Assembly (NCBI GenBank): GCA_009777245.1
Contig: WRMF01000003.1
Coordinates: 1 to 64,000 of the forward strand
Source of the DNA: Betaproteobacteria bacterium
Lineage (GTDB): Bacteria > Pseudomonadota > Gammaproteobacteria > Burkholderiales > Rhodocyclaceae
DNA: 64,000 bases
Reading direction: 5' to 3'
In this document: one piece after another, positions 38,270 to 49,611 of the stretch
How positions within the stretch are numbered: the stretch's first letter is position 1
Layout: each line of letters starts with the position of its first letter
Notes under the pieces: generated by a model
Told to the model about the DNA's origin: nothing
What the model saw: only the letters and a program-made list of their open reading frames with translations
Databases searched by the model: none
Made by a program: the position numbers and the translations under genes

Positions 38270-40208
38270 TTAATTCTCCGCGAACATGTCGTCTGCCTCA
38301 GACACTTCCGCCGCAACATCTTCTTGCTCCAGACGCTTCAGGACATGACAACGAACTTCCAGACCGAGAAAATCAATGGATTCGATCCGCGCAAGCAGCC
38401 GCTGCCCCGGCGAGCAATCGCCCATACCCGTTACCCGGGTAAACAAGGGCAAATTTTCAAAGCGGGCAAGGTCGTCGCGGCGCAGGACAAGTGTGCACTC
38501 AAGGATGTTTTCCTGTTCGAGCCAGCGTAAGCACCAGTAACGCTCGATACGACGCTGAAAATCCCCATAGGCGGCATAAGTCGCGTCAAAGTCGCGCATG
38601 GCCGCGAACAATTCGGCGGAACGAGGGGGAAAAGGCGGCGGCATATCGCGCAGCAAAGCAATCAGTTGCCATTGATTGACGAGATCGGAATAACGGCGCA
38701 AGGGCGAAGTCATCCAGGCGTAATGCGCCACACCCAATCCTTCGTGCGGTTGCGGCACGGTGGTCATCCTGGCCTTGCCGCCGGCCTGCGCCCGGTAAAA
38801 GCAATAGATTCCGCGCTGGGCAAGAAGTCCGCTCCAGGTGGTGTTGGCAATGATCATCAGTTCCGACACCAGTTTGTCCAGCGGATTGCCGCGCAGGCGC
38901 GGCGAGATGTCTACCCGGCAATTTTCCGGTGCGGCGAGATCGCCGTGGATTGTGAAAATGTAATCCAGTCCGCTCTGCGCGGCGGGCTTGCCGCGCCCTG
39001 CCTCGGCAGCTTCGGCAAAACGTAGCAGCAAGGTCAGCTCGTCCCGAAAAGGTTGTTGCGGCAATTCTCCCGCCGCCAGTGTTTCCGCGTTGAACCACGG
39101 CTCGATCTCGTGGTGGCGAAGGTTGGCGACGATGTGAATCCGCTCTATGGAAGAAATGGCGTCGGTAATTTCCAATGCCTCATTGACCGTCAGATAGAGG
39201 GAAATAGCCGGACAATGTTTTCTGCCTTCCAGAGTGCAGGCGTTGACCGCCACATCGGGCAGCATGGTGATTTTCGCGCCGGGGATGTAGACGGTGGAAA
39301 GACGCGCGCGCGCAATGGCGTCAAGCGCGCCGCCCTTATGGATAGCCAGACCCGGCGCGGCGATATGAATGCCGATCCGCCAGCAGCCGCCTGCAATGGG
39401 CGTAACGGAGAAGGCATCGTCAACCTCGGTAGTGGAGGCGTCATCAATGGAGAAGGCGGTAGCGTCCGCCAAGGGCAGATCATCCGGCAGGGAGAGGGGC
39501 GACAAGGCATGGGGCGGCAGGGGAGGAAAGTCCGTGCCTTTCGGAAACTGCTCAAGCAGAAAACGACGCAGGTGCGCCTCATAAGGCGAAGATAGCGCCC
39601 CGACTTTCAGGAGCAATTCGGGAATATCGCAGGATATGCGGGCGGCGGCGGCTTCAAACGCCTTGATTTCCGGGCGATTGCGGTCTGGTTTGCCGAGCAG
39701 GGAATCCACCCAGGGCAGGAGAGCCTCAGGCAGATTGCCTTCTGTTAATTCGGCAGCCCAGGCTTCAATGCTCTCTGCCTGTTGACGCTTTTTTTCAACA
39801 GCGGCCAGAGCGGCACGGAGAATGTCGGCAGGAGCCTTGCGGAAAAGCCCCTTGCCCTTGCGGTGGAAGTAAACAGGCGCGCCATGAAGGGCGAGCAGCA
39901 TGGATGCCGCTTCCGGCGCAGCGGGCGCATGCCCGTAGTATTCGCATGCCAGATCATGAAAAGAAAATTCTTCTTCACCTGCGATCTCCCAAAGAAACGC
40001 AACATCAATTTTTTCGGCAAGCGACCCTGATTCGGTCAAAAGGGCAACAGGCAGAGGCGAAGCGAATCGCAACAATGCCTGCGCCGATTTGATCTTGCAA
40101 CGCTTCCCGGAGGGCATTTCCACCTGGATGGACGTTTCATTGTCCGCCAGAATGCTGCCCGTCCTGAAGCTGCCGCTTTCCTCAAACAGAACATGGGTTA
40201 AGGTCATT
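38270..40208 (-). CDS. RNB-domain ribonuclease (RNase II family)
   Basis: AFSIDDASTTEVDDAFSV; YAWMTSPLRRYSDLVNQWQLIALL. Confidence 0.9.
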
Positions 40209-40238
40209 CTGAAATTATAAACCTGTAATGCGCCGGAA

Positions 40239-41057
40239 TCATTGAATCCACTCCACGCCCATCCATGCGGACAGGAGCACGACGCCGCCAAACGCGATTC
40301 GATACCAGGCAAAACCGATGAAAGTGTGGTTGGAAATGAAGTAGAGCAAGGCTCTTACCGCAATCAGGCCGAAGATGAAAGAAGTGACGAAGCCTGTTGC
40401 AAAGAACGGAAAATCGTCCATGCTTAACTGGCTCCAGCTTTGCGCCAGTTCGTACAATGTGGCGGCGAAGATGGTCGGAATTGCCAGATAGAAGGAAAAT
40501 TCGGTGGCTGCCTTGCGGTTCAATCCGAACAGCATTCCGCCCATGATGGTTGCTCCGGAGCGGGAGACCCCCGGCCACATGGCGACGCATTGGGCGCAAC
40601 CTACCTTCAGCGCGTCCTTCCAGCCCATGTCGTCAATCTGGTTGATTTTTACCGCCCTGGGGCGGCGCTCGATATACATAATCAGCAAGCCGCCCGCAAT
40701 CAGGGCGAAAGCGACCGTATAGGCGTTGAACAAATAGGCTTTAATGGCGCCATGCACCAATACGCCGGTGATGGCGGCGGGCAGAAAAGCCACGATCAAG
40801 AGCTTGGCGAAATGCCGCTCTTTCGGGGAATGGATAATCCCTGTCATGACTCTGGCAAGGCGGGCGCGATAATGCCAGCATACCGCCAGAATCGAACCAA
40901 GTTGGATGACGATATTGAAGGTTATGTTCTGATCGTTGTCATAGCCTAGCAAGCTGTTCGTGATGATCAGATGCCCGGTAGAAGATACCGGCAAAAACTC
41001 GGTCAGTCCCTGGACAATGCCGAGGATAAGCGCCTTGTAGAGCAGAAAAATATCCAT
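40239..41057 (-). CDS. uppP: Undecaprenyl-diphosphatase
   Basis: GIVQGLTEFLPVSSTGHLII; MWPGVSRSGATIMGGMLFG. Confidence 0.96.
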   Translation of the reverse strand: MDIFLLYKALILGIVQGLTEFLPVSSTGHLIITNSLLGYDNDQNITFNIVIQLGSILAVCWHYRARLARVMTGIIHSPKERHFAKLLIVAFLPAAITGVLVHGAIKAYLFNAYTVAFALIAGGLLIMYIERRPRAVKINQIDDMGWKDALKVGCAQCVAMWPGVSRSGATIMGGMLFGLNRKAATEFSFYLAIPTIFAATLYELAQSWSQLSMDDFPFFATGFVTSFIFGLIAVRALLYFISNHTFIGFAWYRIAFGGVVLLSAWMGVEWIQ

Positions 41058-41314
41058 GATGAGTTTTCTGTGCGCGAAATGGCGCAAAAGGAAGAAATTG
41101 TAAAGGAAAATCAGCGTTATGGCGGAGCCTGCGGATAATTCGCCGGGCAGAGCGTTTAGGATAACGCAAGCCGCAGGTCTGTCTCAATGTCGGCGGCATG
41201 TTCGCCGCAGCGACGCGGGCAATTCTTTTCCCCGACCCCCTGCCCCCTTCCCCCTTCCATGTCCATGTTTTTGCGGCTATCATAGTCGCCTCTGTCCCAT
41301 TTGACGACCCACTC

Positions 41315-43156
41315 ATGAACAAGACATCCAGTCAGCAATCCGCAAGCCGCGCCCAGGCCAAAGCGCATCGGGAAACCGAAACCAAGACCGAACACCGGCT
41401 GAAATTGGAAGAAGTCCTGGCCATGATGGTCAAGGACAAACTGGTCACTCAAAATGACGCCGATGACCTTCGGCTTGCCAGACGGAGCGCGCGGGAAATA
41501 CATCCGCTTGTCCAGATTGCCGATCAGAAATGGCGGCATCCTGAGCCGCCGCATAAAATCCTGCATCTTGAGATGCTGACCGAATGGCTGGCGGAGCGGA
41601 GCGGCATTCCCTACCGGCACATTGACCCCTTGAAGATAGACTTTACCGGCGTCGCCACCGTTGTTTCCAGCACTTATGCGGCGCGATTCTCCATACTGCC
41701 CATCGAGATCAACGCGCAGGAAGTCACCATCGCCACTTCCGAGCCTTTTCTGCGCGAGTGGGAGCCGGAACTGGCGCATGTCCTGCAACGAAAAATCCAC
41801 AGGGTATTTGCCAATCCGCTTGATGTCACCCGCTTTCTGGCGGAATTCTTCAAGCTCGCCGAATCGGTCAAACGCGCCTCGAAAAGCGATCAGCAGCAGC
41901 AAAGCGGACTTGCCAATTTCGAGCAGATTGTTGAATTGGGGCGCAGCAATCAACAACTGGATGCCAACGACCAAAGCATCGTGCATATCGTTGATTGGCT
42001 CTGGCAATACGCTTTTGACCAACGCGCCTCCGATATCCACATCGAACCCCGGCGGGGAATAGGCATCATCCGTTTTCGCATTGACGGCGTATTGCATCAG
42101 GTCTATCAGATTCCCGCTTCGGTCACGGCGGCAATGACCAGCCGGATCAAGCTCCTGGGGCGTATGGATGTGATCGAAAAACGCCGCCCCCAGGATGGCC
42201 GGATAAAAACCCTTATGCCCAACGGCGACGAGGTGGAGCTGCGCCTATCAACCCTGCCCACAGCCTTTGGCGAAAAACTGGTCATGCGGATTTTCGACCC
42301 GGAAGTGCTGGTGCGCGATTTCTCCCAACTGGGATTTTCCCGCGAAGACATTGCCCGCTGGAATACAATGACCGCGCGTCCCAACGGCATCATTTTGGTG
42401 ACCGGCCCTACCGGCTCCGGCAAGACGACGACCCTCTATTCCACCCTGAAGCAGTTGGCAACCCCGGAAGTCAATGTCTGCACTCTGGAAGACCCAATCG
42501 AAATGGTTGAGCCTTCCTTCAACCAGATGCAGGTGCAGCACGGCATTGACATGAGTTTTGCCGAAGGCGTGCGCGCCCTGATGCGGCAAGACCCTGACAT
42601 CATCATGGTCGGCGAAATTCGCGATCTGGAAACCGCTGAAATGGCTATTCAGGCATCGCTCACCGGACACCTTGTCTTATCCACCCTGCACACCAACGAC
42701 GCGCCCTCCGCCATTACCCGCCTGCAAGACCTTGGGGTTCCCGGCTATCTAATCAGCGCCACCCTGCTCGGCATCCTCGCGCAACGGTTGTTACGCACCC
42801 TGTGTCCGCTCTGCAAAAAGCGGGTTCCTATGGACGATACCATGCGCGAAATCTGGCAGAACCTCGTCGCTCCCTGGAAAGGGCGGGAGCCTGAACACTT
42901 GTATATCCCCGAAGGCTGCCTGGAATGCAGGATGACCGGCTTTTCCGGGCGGATCGGCGTCTATGAGCTGCTTGTTATGAGTCCCGGAATCAAGAAGCAT
43001 ATTTCCCATACAACCGACATCACGGCGCTTCGCGCCGAAGCCTTCCGGGAAGGTATGCGCGCCCTTCGCATTTCCGGCGCCCAAAAGATTGCCGCAGGCT
43101 TGACCTCAATGGAAGCGGTTGTCCGGGTCGCTCCGCTTTCTGATACCGATCAATAG
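41315..43156 (+). CDS. GspE/PulE/PilB-type secretion ATPase
   Basis: LVTGPTGSGKTTTLYSTLKQL; Walker B DPDIIMVGEIRDLETAE; CPLC...CLEC zinc motif. Confidence 0.93.
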   Translation: MNKTSSQQSASRAQAKAHRETETKTEHRLKLEEVLAMMVKDKLVTQNDADDLRLARRSAREIHPLVQIADQKWRHPEPPHKILHLEMLTEWLAERSGIPYRHIDPLKIDFTGVATVVSSTYAARFSILPIEINAQEVTIATSEPFLREWEPELAHVLQRKIHRVFANPLDVTRFLAEFFKLAESVKRASKSDQQQQSGLANFEQIVELGRSNQQLDANDQSIVHIVDWLWQYAFDQRASDIHIEPRRGIGIIRFRIDGVLHQVYQIPASVTAAMTSRIKLLGRMDVIEKRRPQDGRIKTLMPNGDEVELRLSTLPTAFGEKLVMRIFDPEVLVRDFSQLGFSREDIARWNTMTARPNGIILVTGPTGSGKTTTLYSTLKQLATPEVNVCTLEDPIEMVEPSFNQMQVQHGIDMSFAEGVRALMRQDPDIIMVGEIRDLETAEMAIQASLTGHLVLSTLHTNDAPSAITRLQDLGVPGYLISATLLGILAQRLLRTLCPLCKKRVPMDDTMREIWQNLVAPWKGREPEHLYIPEGCLECRMTGFSGRIGVYELLVMSPGIKKHISHTTDITALRAEAFREGMRALRISGAQKIAAGLTSMEAVVRVAPLSDTDQ

Positions 43157-43355
43157 CCGGTTTTCCTGACGTTCTTCCTTGACGGAAGGTCTGGTCGACG
43201 AATGAACGGCGGCGGCTCGGAATTCTCTGCGGGAGCGGCTGATTCAATTTCCGGGAGCGCAGGGCAGGTGTTGAAATTCAGGCTGCGCAGCTGCTGGCTT
43301 ATATAGTTATTCCTTTGAATAAAGATTCGGTTTGAGAATGTACATTTTTTACGCA

Positions 43356-44177
43356 CTAACTCTGACAGGCAGGGCAATAAAAACTGGCGCGTCCGGCAAG
43401 CGGTGCGCGAAGAATCTCCGTCCCGCAATTTACGCAAGGCAGGCCCTCGCGCCCGTATACCGCGCATTGCAACTGGAAGCTGCCTGCGCCGCCGTCGCTA
43501 TGCACATAGTCGCGCAGGCTGCTACCGCCCGCCGCAATGGCTTCATTTAAGGTCACGCCGATAGCGTTCGCCAGCGCGGCAAGCTCTTCCTCCTTGACCT
43601 TCCTCGCTTCCCTGAACGGGGAAATTCCGGCTTTGTAAAGGCTCTCCGCTGCGTAGATGTTGCCTACGCCTACCAGAAAATTAGCGTTCATGATGAGCGA
43701 CTTGATCGGCGTTTTTCGCCCGGCGGCTAGACGAATCAACCATTCCGGCGTAAATTCCGGCGACAACGGCTCCATGCCGAGCTTTGCGAGCAACGGATGC
43801 TTTATTGGGTCATCGCCCGCTTGCCATGCGATAAGCCCAAAACGGCGCGGATCGCGAAAGCGCAAAATCACCCCCGGAAATACAAAGTCCACATGATCAT
43901 GCCGTAAAGGTTCCGGAAAAGGGGAAAGCACAAGACGCAGACTCCCCGACATGCCAAGATGCAGAATCAGCCAGCCTTTTGCTTTTGGCCAGTGAAAGAG
44001 CATATATTTACCGCATCGGCGTATTTCCGACAATTCCAGTCCGCCAAGGCGATCATCAAGGTTCGGCGGAAACGGCAGACGGAGACCTTCGCGGCGCGCG
44101 ACGAACGAGATCAGCCGCTGCCCGACCAAAGGCAGTAGTCCCAGGCGGCTTACTTCGACTTCAGGCAATTCAGGCAT
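43356..44177 (-). CDS. mutM: Formamidopyrimidine-DNA glycosylase
   Basis: MPELPEVEVSRLGL; C-terminal zinc finger CVNCGTEI...FYCPACQ. Confidence 0.96.
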   Translation of the reverse strand: MPELPEVEVSRLGLLPLVGQRLISFVARREGLRLPFPPNLDDRLGGLELSEIRRCGKYMLFHWPKAKGWLILHLGMSGSLRLVLSPFPEPLRHDHVDFVFPGVILRFRDPRRFGLIAWQAGDDPIKHPLLAKLGMEPLSPEFTPEWLIRLAAGRKTPIKSLIMNANFLVGVGNIYAAESLYKAGISPFREARKVKEEELAALANAIGVTLNEAIAAGGSSLRDYVHSDGGAGSFQLQCAVYGREGLPCVNCGTEILRAPLAGRASFYCPACQS

Positions 44178-44272
44178 GGTTTTTTTGAGAGTCGCAATGT
44201 TTGTGCAGCTATTTCTTGTCAATCCCGAAGTCAACGATTATCCTTCTAGGTTCGTTTTGTTTGGGACTACCC

Positions 44273-45529
44273 ATGAATCCTACTACGGTACAGATAGTCA
44301 GCGCAGCAATTTTCGCAATTGCTATCCTGCATACTTTTGCCGCCAGTTTTGTCGAACGTTTGGCGCATGTATTTCCTTCCCACGCCAAATTATGGCATCT
44401 GCTTTCCGAAGTGGAAGCGGTGTTCGGCTTCTGGGCAATTGTGCTGGTCGTCTTTCTGGTGATCCACAGCGGCCACAAGGAAGCAGCGGCCTATCTTGAC
44501 CACCGCGATTATACGGAACCGATGTTCGTATTCGCCATCATGGTTGTCGCCGCCTCAAGGCCGGTCATTCAGTTTGCCGCCGCGATTGTAGAGGTTGTAT
44601 CCAGAGTTATTCCCCTGTCACGCCCGGTCGCGGTCTATTTCACCATCATGACGATTGTGCCGCTTCTGGGTTCCTTCATCACCGAGCCTGCCGCCATGAC
44701 CCTTGCTGCATTGATGTTGAAAGAGCTTTACTACAGCAAAGGGATTTCTTCCCGCCTGATGTACGCCACGATAGGAGTCTTGTTCGTCAGCGTCTCCATC
44801 GGCGGAACCCTTACCAACTTTGCCGCCCCGCCAGTGCTGATGGTGGCGAAAACATGGGATTGGAGCAGTTGGTACATGCTCACTCACTTCGGCTGGCGAA
44901 GCGCATTGGCGGTCTTTATCAACGCGATTATCGTCACCTTCTTGTTCAGGAAGGAGTTACGGCAGATTTCTCTGCCTGAGAAGGAAGCCAGGGATAGCGT
45001 ACCTGCAACTATGGTTGCCATTCATCTTTTCCTGCTTTTTGTCGTTGTATTTTTCGCCCACCATCCGCCGGTATTTATCGGCGCTTTCCTGTTCTTCATG
45101 GGTTTGGCGACCGCCTATCCGCAGTATCAGGAACGCCTGATGCTGCGGGAAGGGTTGATGGTTGCCTTCTTTCTTGCCGGACTGGTCACGCTGGGCGGAC
45201 AACAGATTTGGTGGCTGCAAAACCTGCTGACCAAAATGGACGCGACCAGCATCTACTATGGCGCGACTGCCCTGACTGCCGTTACCGACAATGCCGCCCT
45301 GACTTATCTGGGTTCGTTGGTTGAAGGTCTGACAGAGGATTTCAAGTATGCGCTTGTCGCTGGCGCGGTGACGGGCGGCGGTTTGACCGTGATTGCCAAC
45401 GCCCCGAATCCGGCGGGAATGTCCATCTTGCGCGGCGATTTCAAGGGCAGTTCGGTAAGCCCGCTCTGGCTTTTCCTGGCCGCCTTGCCGCCAACTCTGG
45501 TGACCATTGTCGCTTTCAGATTTTTGTGA
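44273..45529 (+). CDS. Putative Na+/H+ antiporter-type membrane protein
   Basis: Multi-TM; FITEPAAMTLAALML, GGTLTNFAAPPVLMVAKTWDW, TDNAALTYLGSL. Confidence 0.78.
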   Translation: MNPTTVQIVSAAIFAIAILHTFAASFVERLAHVFPSHAKLWHLLSEVEAVFGFWAIVLVVFLVIHSGHKEAAAYLDHRDYTEPMFVFAIMVVAASRPVIQFAAAIVEVVSRVIPLSRPVAVYFTIMTIVPLLGSFITEPAAMTLAALMLKELYYSKGISSRLMYATIGVLFVSVSIGGTLTNFAAPPVLMVAKTWDWSSWYMLTHFGWRSALAVFINAIIVTFLFRKELRQISLPEKEARDSVPATMVAIHLFLLFVVVFFAHHPPVFIGAFLFFMGLATAYPQYQERLMLREGLMVAFFLAGLVTLGGQQIWWLQNLLTKMDATSIYYGATALTAVTDNAALTYLGSLVEGLTEDFKYALVAGAVTGGGLTVIANAPNPAGMSILRGDFKGSSVSPLWLFLAALPPTLVTIVAFRFL

Positions 45530-45620
45530 CCAATTTTGTAAAAAAGGCTCAAGTTTTGCCCAAAACAGCCGATAAGAATAGAATCAGGCTGATTTTATGT
45601 AGCAAGACAGGAGAAACGAT

Positions 45621-45818
45621 ATGAACGTAGGCAATATCAGCGCCTTGACCGCCGAGCAGACTTCACAGGCAGTAGGTCTTGCGGTATTCAAGAGTGCCTT
45701 GAAGATTCAGGAGCAGGCGGCCATGCAGCTTTTGGAGGCTATTCCCAGCCCGACATCTGCCCAGACTGTCGCCAGCAATCCGCCCCATTTGGGACAGGCT
45801 GTTGATGTCCGGGTGTAG
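45621..45818 (+). CDS. Putative motility protein (YjfB-like)
   Basis: 65 aa; AVFKSALKIQEQAAMQLLEAIP. Confidence 0.7.
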   Translation: MNVGNISALTAEQTSQAVGLAVFKSALKIQEQAAMQLLEAIPSPTSAQTVASNPPHLGQAVDVRV

Positions 45819-45839
45819 TCCGCGCGATAAATCCTTACC

Positions 45840-45867
45840 AAAACGGGACGCGAAAGCGTCCCGTTTT
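45840..45867 (+). terminator. Rho-independent terminator, GAAA tetraloop
   Basis: AAAACGGGACGC-GAAA-GCGTCCCGTTTT. Confidence 0.9.
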
Positions 45868-45960
45868 GCCGTTTGCAGAACCGCAGTCCGGTTGAACTTT
45901 GAGCAATGGGGCTGACCCCGACGAGCTTCGCCGCCCTCTATTTTTATAGTAATTTCCGCT

Positions 45961-47355
45961 CTAGTTATTCCGGGCGCTGGCTTTGGCCAGAGAGATCGGC
46001 TCCAGAACGCCGACCGTCAAGGCATCATCCTCAAACCACTTCCGCGCGGCGGCGCGGATGTCATCCGCGCTCACCTCTTCCAGTCTCTTGATTATGGCTC
46101 CTATCGCCTGATGCGAAAATCCCAATACCTCCATCGAGCCGATTTCCATCGCCTGCCCAAACACCGAATCCCGCGCATAAACCCGACCGGCAATCAACTG
46201 CGCCTTGGCGCGTTTCAGTTCATCCTCGGAAACGCCATGTTCCGCAATATCGGCTATTTCCTCGCGCATGGCTTGTTCCAACGCTTCCGGCGTGTATCCG
46301 GGCAACGGGCTTCCATAAAAATAAAAGAGCGCGGGGCCGCGCCCCAAATTGTCATAGGAGGCGCCGACATTGGCGGCGATCTTTCGCTCCCGCACAAGGC
46401 GCTGTGGCAGCCGCGCGGCGGCATGACCATCCAGAATGGCGGCAAGCATATCAAGAGCGTAAGGGTCAACCGGCTCGCCATCACCTATTCGCTCTATTTT
46501 GGGCGTTTTCCAGGCCATGAGAAGCAAGGGCAATTCAGCAGGCCCCTTGACGACCAGCCGCCGGATGCCTCTTTGCGTCGGCTCGGCCTGCATCCGGCGA
46601 ACCGGCAATTTTTGCACCTTCATGCTTCCGTAATGTCGCTCGGCAAGACGGAATACCGCTTCATGCTCAACATCGCCGCTCACAACCAGAATCGCGTTGT
46701 TCGGCGCATACCAGGTCGTATGCCATGCTTTCGCGTCGTCGTAGGTCATGTGCATGAGATCGTCCATCCAGCCGATCACCGGACGGCGGTAAGGGTGCGT
46801 CTGAAAGGCTACCGCGTTGGTCTGCTCGAACAGCAACGCCTGCGGATTATCATCCGTTCGCATCCTCCGCTCTTCCATGACAACCTTGATCTCCTGCGCG
46901 AATTCTTCCGGCGCGACGCTCAAATGCCCCATCCGGTCGGATTCCAGCGCCATCATTTCGCCCAGTTTTTCCTTGGGTATTTGCTGAAAATAGGCGGTGT
47001 AATCCCGGCTGGTAAAGGCATTGTCCCGCCCGCCGGCAGCGGCGACAAGGCGGCTGAATTCGCCCGCGCCGATTTTTGGAGTCCCCTTGAACATCATGTG
47101 CTCAAGTGTGTGCGCCAGACCGGAAGAACCGTCAATCTCATCCACACTGCCGATCCGATACCAGACCATTTGTGTCGCCACAGGAGCGCGGCGGTCTTCC
47201 TTGACCACGACCTTGAGACCATTTGCCAGCGTCCTCTCAAAAACATTGTCGTTTTCCGAATACGCGGGAGAAGCCGCAAGCAACAGCGCCGCAACGAAAA
47301 TATTACGCGCAAATAAAATCCGACTAAAAAACGAATTAAAGCGTGAATGTGTCAT
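45961..47355 (-). CDS. M16 family (pitrilysin-like) zinc protease, secreted
   Basis: Signal peptide; HTLEHMMFKGT (HxxEH). Confidence 0.93.
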   Translation of the reverse strand: MTHSRFNSFFSRILFARNIFVAALLLAASPAYSENDNVFERTLANGLKVVVKEDRRAPVATQMVWYRIGSVDEIDGSSGLAHTLEHMMFKGTPKIGAGEFSRLVAAAGGRDNAFTSRDYTAYFQQIPKEKLGEMMALESDRMGHLSVAPEEFAQEIKVVMEERRMRTDDNPQALLFEQTNAVAFQTHPYRRPVIGWMDDLMHMTYDDAKAWHTTWYAPNNAILVVSGDVEHEAVFRLAERHYGSMKVQKLPVRRMQAEPTQRGIRRLVVKGPAELPLLLMAWKTPKIERIGDGEPVDPYALDMLAAILDGHAAARLPQRLVRERKIAANVGASYDNLGRGPALFYFYGSPLPGYTPEALEQAMREEIADIAEHGVSEDELKRAKAQLIAGRVYARDSVFGQAMEIGSMEVLGFSHQAIGAIIKRLEEVSADDIRAAARKWFEDDALTVGVLEPISLAKASARNN

Positions 47356-47509
47356 GGGGAATGCGCCTTTCTGATAGATTTTGCAAGTCTTCCCAGTATA
47401 GTAAAGACAAGGGCTGCAAGACAAGCCGCCCAGCTGGTAAAAGACATCCTTTCGTTTATAGCGCTTTCCTTGAATAAAGCGACGGTCAAGTGATGTGCGG
47501 GAGAGGCAA

Positions 47510-47850
47510 AATACCCGCATCCCCTCTCCCGCTTGCGGGAGAGGGTGGCCGTAGGCCGGGAGAGGGCCGCAGGTCAGATTGAAATTGACGCTTCCTGATT
47601 ATCAATCCACTTGCCCTCTCCCCCGGCCCCTCTCCCATAAATGGGAGAGGGGAGCAAAGCGCGTTCCTCTCTCCTGCGCCTTCTATCACTCGTCATTCCC
47701 GCCTTCGCGGGAATGACGAGTTATTTGGGTCTGTATAAAAAAGCGGCTACGTCGGATAGCCAGCGTAGGCTACCAGCAAAACAGGCCGCGTACTCCCCCC
47801 GACCCCTCTCCCACTCGCGGCGCAGCCACAAGCGGGAGAGGGGAGAAAAT
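47510..47850. repeat. Cluster of CTCTCCC palindromic repeats plus a 15-bp-stem hairpin ACTCGTCATTCCCGC-CTTC-GCGGGAATGACGAGT (47688-47721)
   Basis: Three palindromic units (47519, 47630, 47810) and a perfect hairpin between M16 protease and ftsY. Confidence 0.8.
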
Positions 47851-48001
47851 CCCCGCGCCGCCTGCCAATTTTCTCTATCCCGCTCGCCAATTTTGATGCC
47901 TATCCGTTTGAACCGCGACCCATGTGAGCGTTCGTTGTTTGGTATAGCCAGCGCATGTATAATTCCCGTCGCTTTCCATTTGCAATCATCCGACAACCCT
48001 C

Positions 48002-48961
48002 ATGTTCAGCTTCCTGAAGAAAAAAGACGAAAATGCGCCGGAAAAAAGCGAGCCGCGTAGCTGGCGCGAACGCCTGTTCGACGGTCTGGCTCGCACCAGA
48101 GCGCAATTGGGCGGACAGATGCAGACGTTATTCTCTCGCGGCAAGGTGGATGACGAACTGCTGGAAGAACTGGAAAGCCTGCTCCTCGCCGCCGATGTCG
48201 GGATTGAAGCCACAGGAAGCCTGCTCTTGGCCCTGAAGGAACGCGCAAAAAAAGAAAAGCCGGAAGACGCAAAAGCCATTCAGAACGCGCTTGCCCAGGC
48301 TCTCTTTGAACTCATCCGTCCGTTGGAAGCGCCGCTTGAAACAGACACAAGCAAGCCATTCATCATCATGATCGCAGGGGTCAATGGCGCGGGCAAAACC
48401 ACTTCCATCGGCAAACTCGCCAAGTATTTCCAGAATCAGGGAAAAAGCGTCCTGCTTGCGGCAGGCGACACATTCCGCGCCGCAGCCCGCGAACAGCTTG
48501 TCGCCTGGGGCGAACGCAATAACGTCACGGTAATCTCGCAGGATAGTGGCGATCCGGCAGCGGTCATTTTCGACGCCATTCACGCCGCTCGCGCCCGAAA
48601 TGTGGACATCGTGCTCGCGGACACCGCCGGACGGCTGCCCACTCAGCTTAATCTTATGGAAGAAATCGCCAAGATTCGCCGGGTCATCCAGAAAGCGGAT
48701 CCGACCGGCCCGCATGAAGTTCTACTGGTGCTGGACGCCAATATCGGACAAAATACGCTTGCCCAGGTCAAGGCTTTCGACCAGGCAATCGCGGTTTCCG
48801 GCCTCGTCCTTACCAAACTGGACGGAACCGCCAAGGGCGGCGTAATCGCCGCCATCGCCCGTCAATGCCCCAAGCCTATCCGTTTCATAGGCGTGGGCGA
48901 AGGAATTGACGATTTGCGCCCCTTTGTCGCGCAGGAATTTGCGGAAGCATTGTTCACATGA
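48002..48961 (+). CDS. ftsY: Signal recognition particle receptor FtsY
   Basis: GVNGAGKTTSIGKLAKYF, ADTAGRLPTQLNLMEEI, TKLDGTAKGG. Confidence 0.96.
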   Translation: MFSFLKKKDENAPEKSEPRSWRERLFDGLARTRAQLGGQMQTLFSRGKVDDELLEELESLLLAADVGIEATGSLLLALKERAKKEKPEDAKAIQNALAQALFELIRPLEAPLETDTSKPFIIMIAGVNGAGKTTSIGKLAKYFQNQGKSVLLAAGDTFRAAAREQLVAWGERNNVTVISQDSGDPAAVIFDAIHAARARNVDIVLADTAGRLPTQLNLMEEIAKIRRVIQKADPTGPHEVLLVLDANIGQNTLAQVKAFDQAIAVSGLVLTKLDGTAKGGVIAAIARQCPKPIRFIGVGEGIDDLRPFVAQEFAEALFT

Positions 48962-49611
48962 TTGTCGGCAGCCACCTTGTCAAACGCTATTTCGGCGGCT
49001 TTGAAGCCATAAGGGATGTCAGCTTTGAAATCGAAGCAGGCAAAATGGCGCTGATCGGCGGTCATTCGGGCGCGGGCAAAACGACGCTCCTTAAACTCAT
49101 GGGCGCGATTGAGCGCCCCACTTCCGGCAGTCTGGTCGTAGGCGGGCAAAATCTGATGGCCATTCGGAACAGCGCCCTGCCCTTTCTGCGCCGCAACCTT
49201 GGCCTGGTCTTTCAGGATCAAAAGCTGCTTTTTGACCGCCCCGCCCTGGAAAACGTGCTCCTGCCGCTGGAAATCATCGGACTTTCCCCGCGTGAAGCGC
49301 AACGCCGCGCCCGAGCCGCGCTTGACAAGGTTGGACTGCTCGCCCGCGAAAAAGCATATCCTATCGCCTTGTCCGGCGGAGAGCAGCAACGGCTGGCCAT
49401 TGCCCGCGCCGTGGTCAATCGTCCTTCCGTCCTGCTCGTCGACGAGCCTACCGCCAACCTCGATGAAGGTTCCGCCAAACAGGTGCTTGATCTTTTCGCC
49501 GCCTTCAATCAGGTGGGCGTAACCGTCATTATCGCAACTCACGCGCCCCGCGAAATTCCGGGACACGATCTTCAGCTCCTGACCCTTGACCACGGTCAGC
49601 TTGCGCCATGA
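48958..49611 (+). CDS. ftsE: Cell division ATP-binding protein FtsE
   Basis: GHSGAGKTTLLKLMGAIERP, LSGGEQQRLAIARAVV; between ftsY and ftsX. Confidence 0.96.
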   Translation: MIVGSHLVKRYFGGFEAIRDVSFEIEAGKMALIGGHSGAGKTTLLKLMGAIERPTSGSLVVGGQNLMAIRNSALPFLRRNLGLVFQDQKLLFDRPALENVLLPLEIIGLSPREAQRRARAALDKVGLLAREKAYPIALSGGEQQRLAIARAVVNRPSVLLVDEPTANLDEGSAKQVLDLFAAFNQVGVTVIIATHAPREIPGHDLQLLTLDHGQLAP

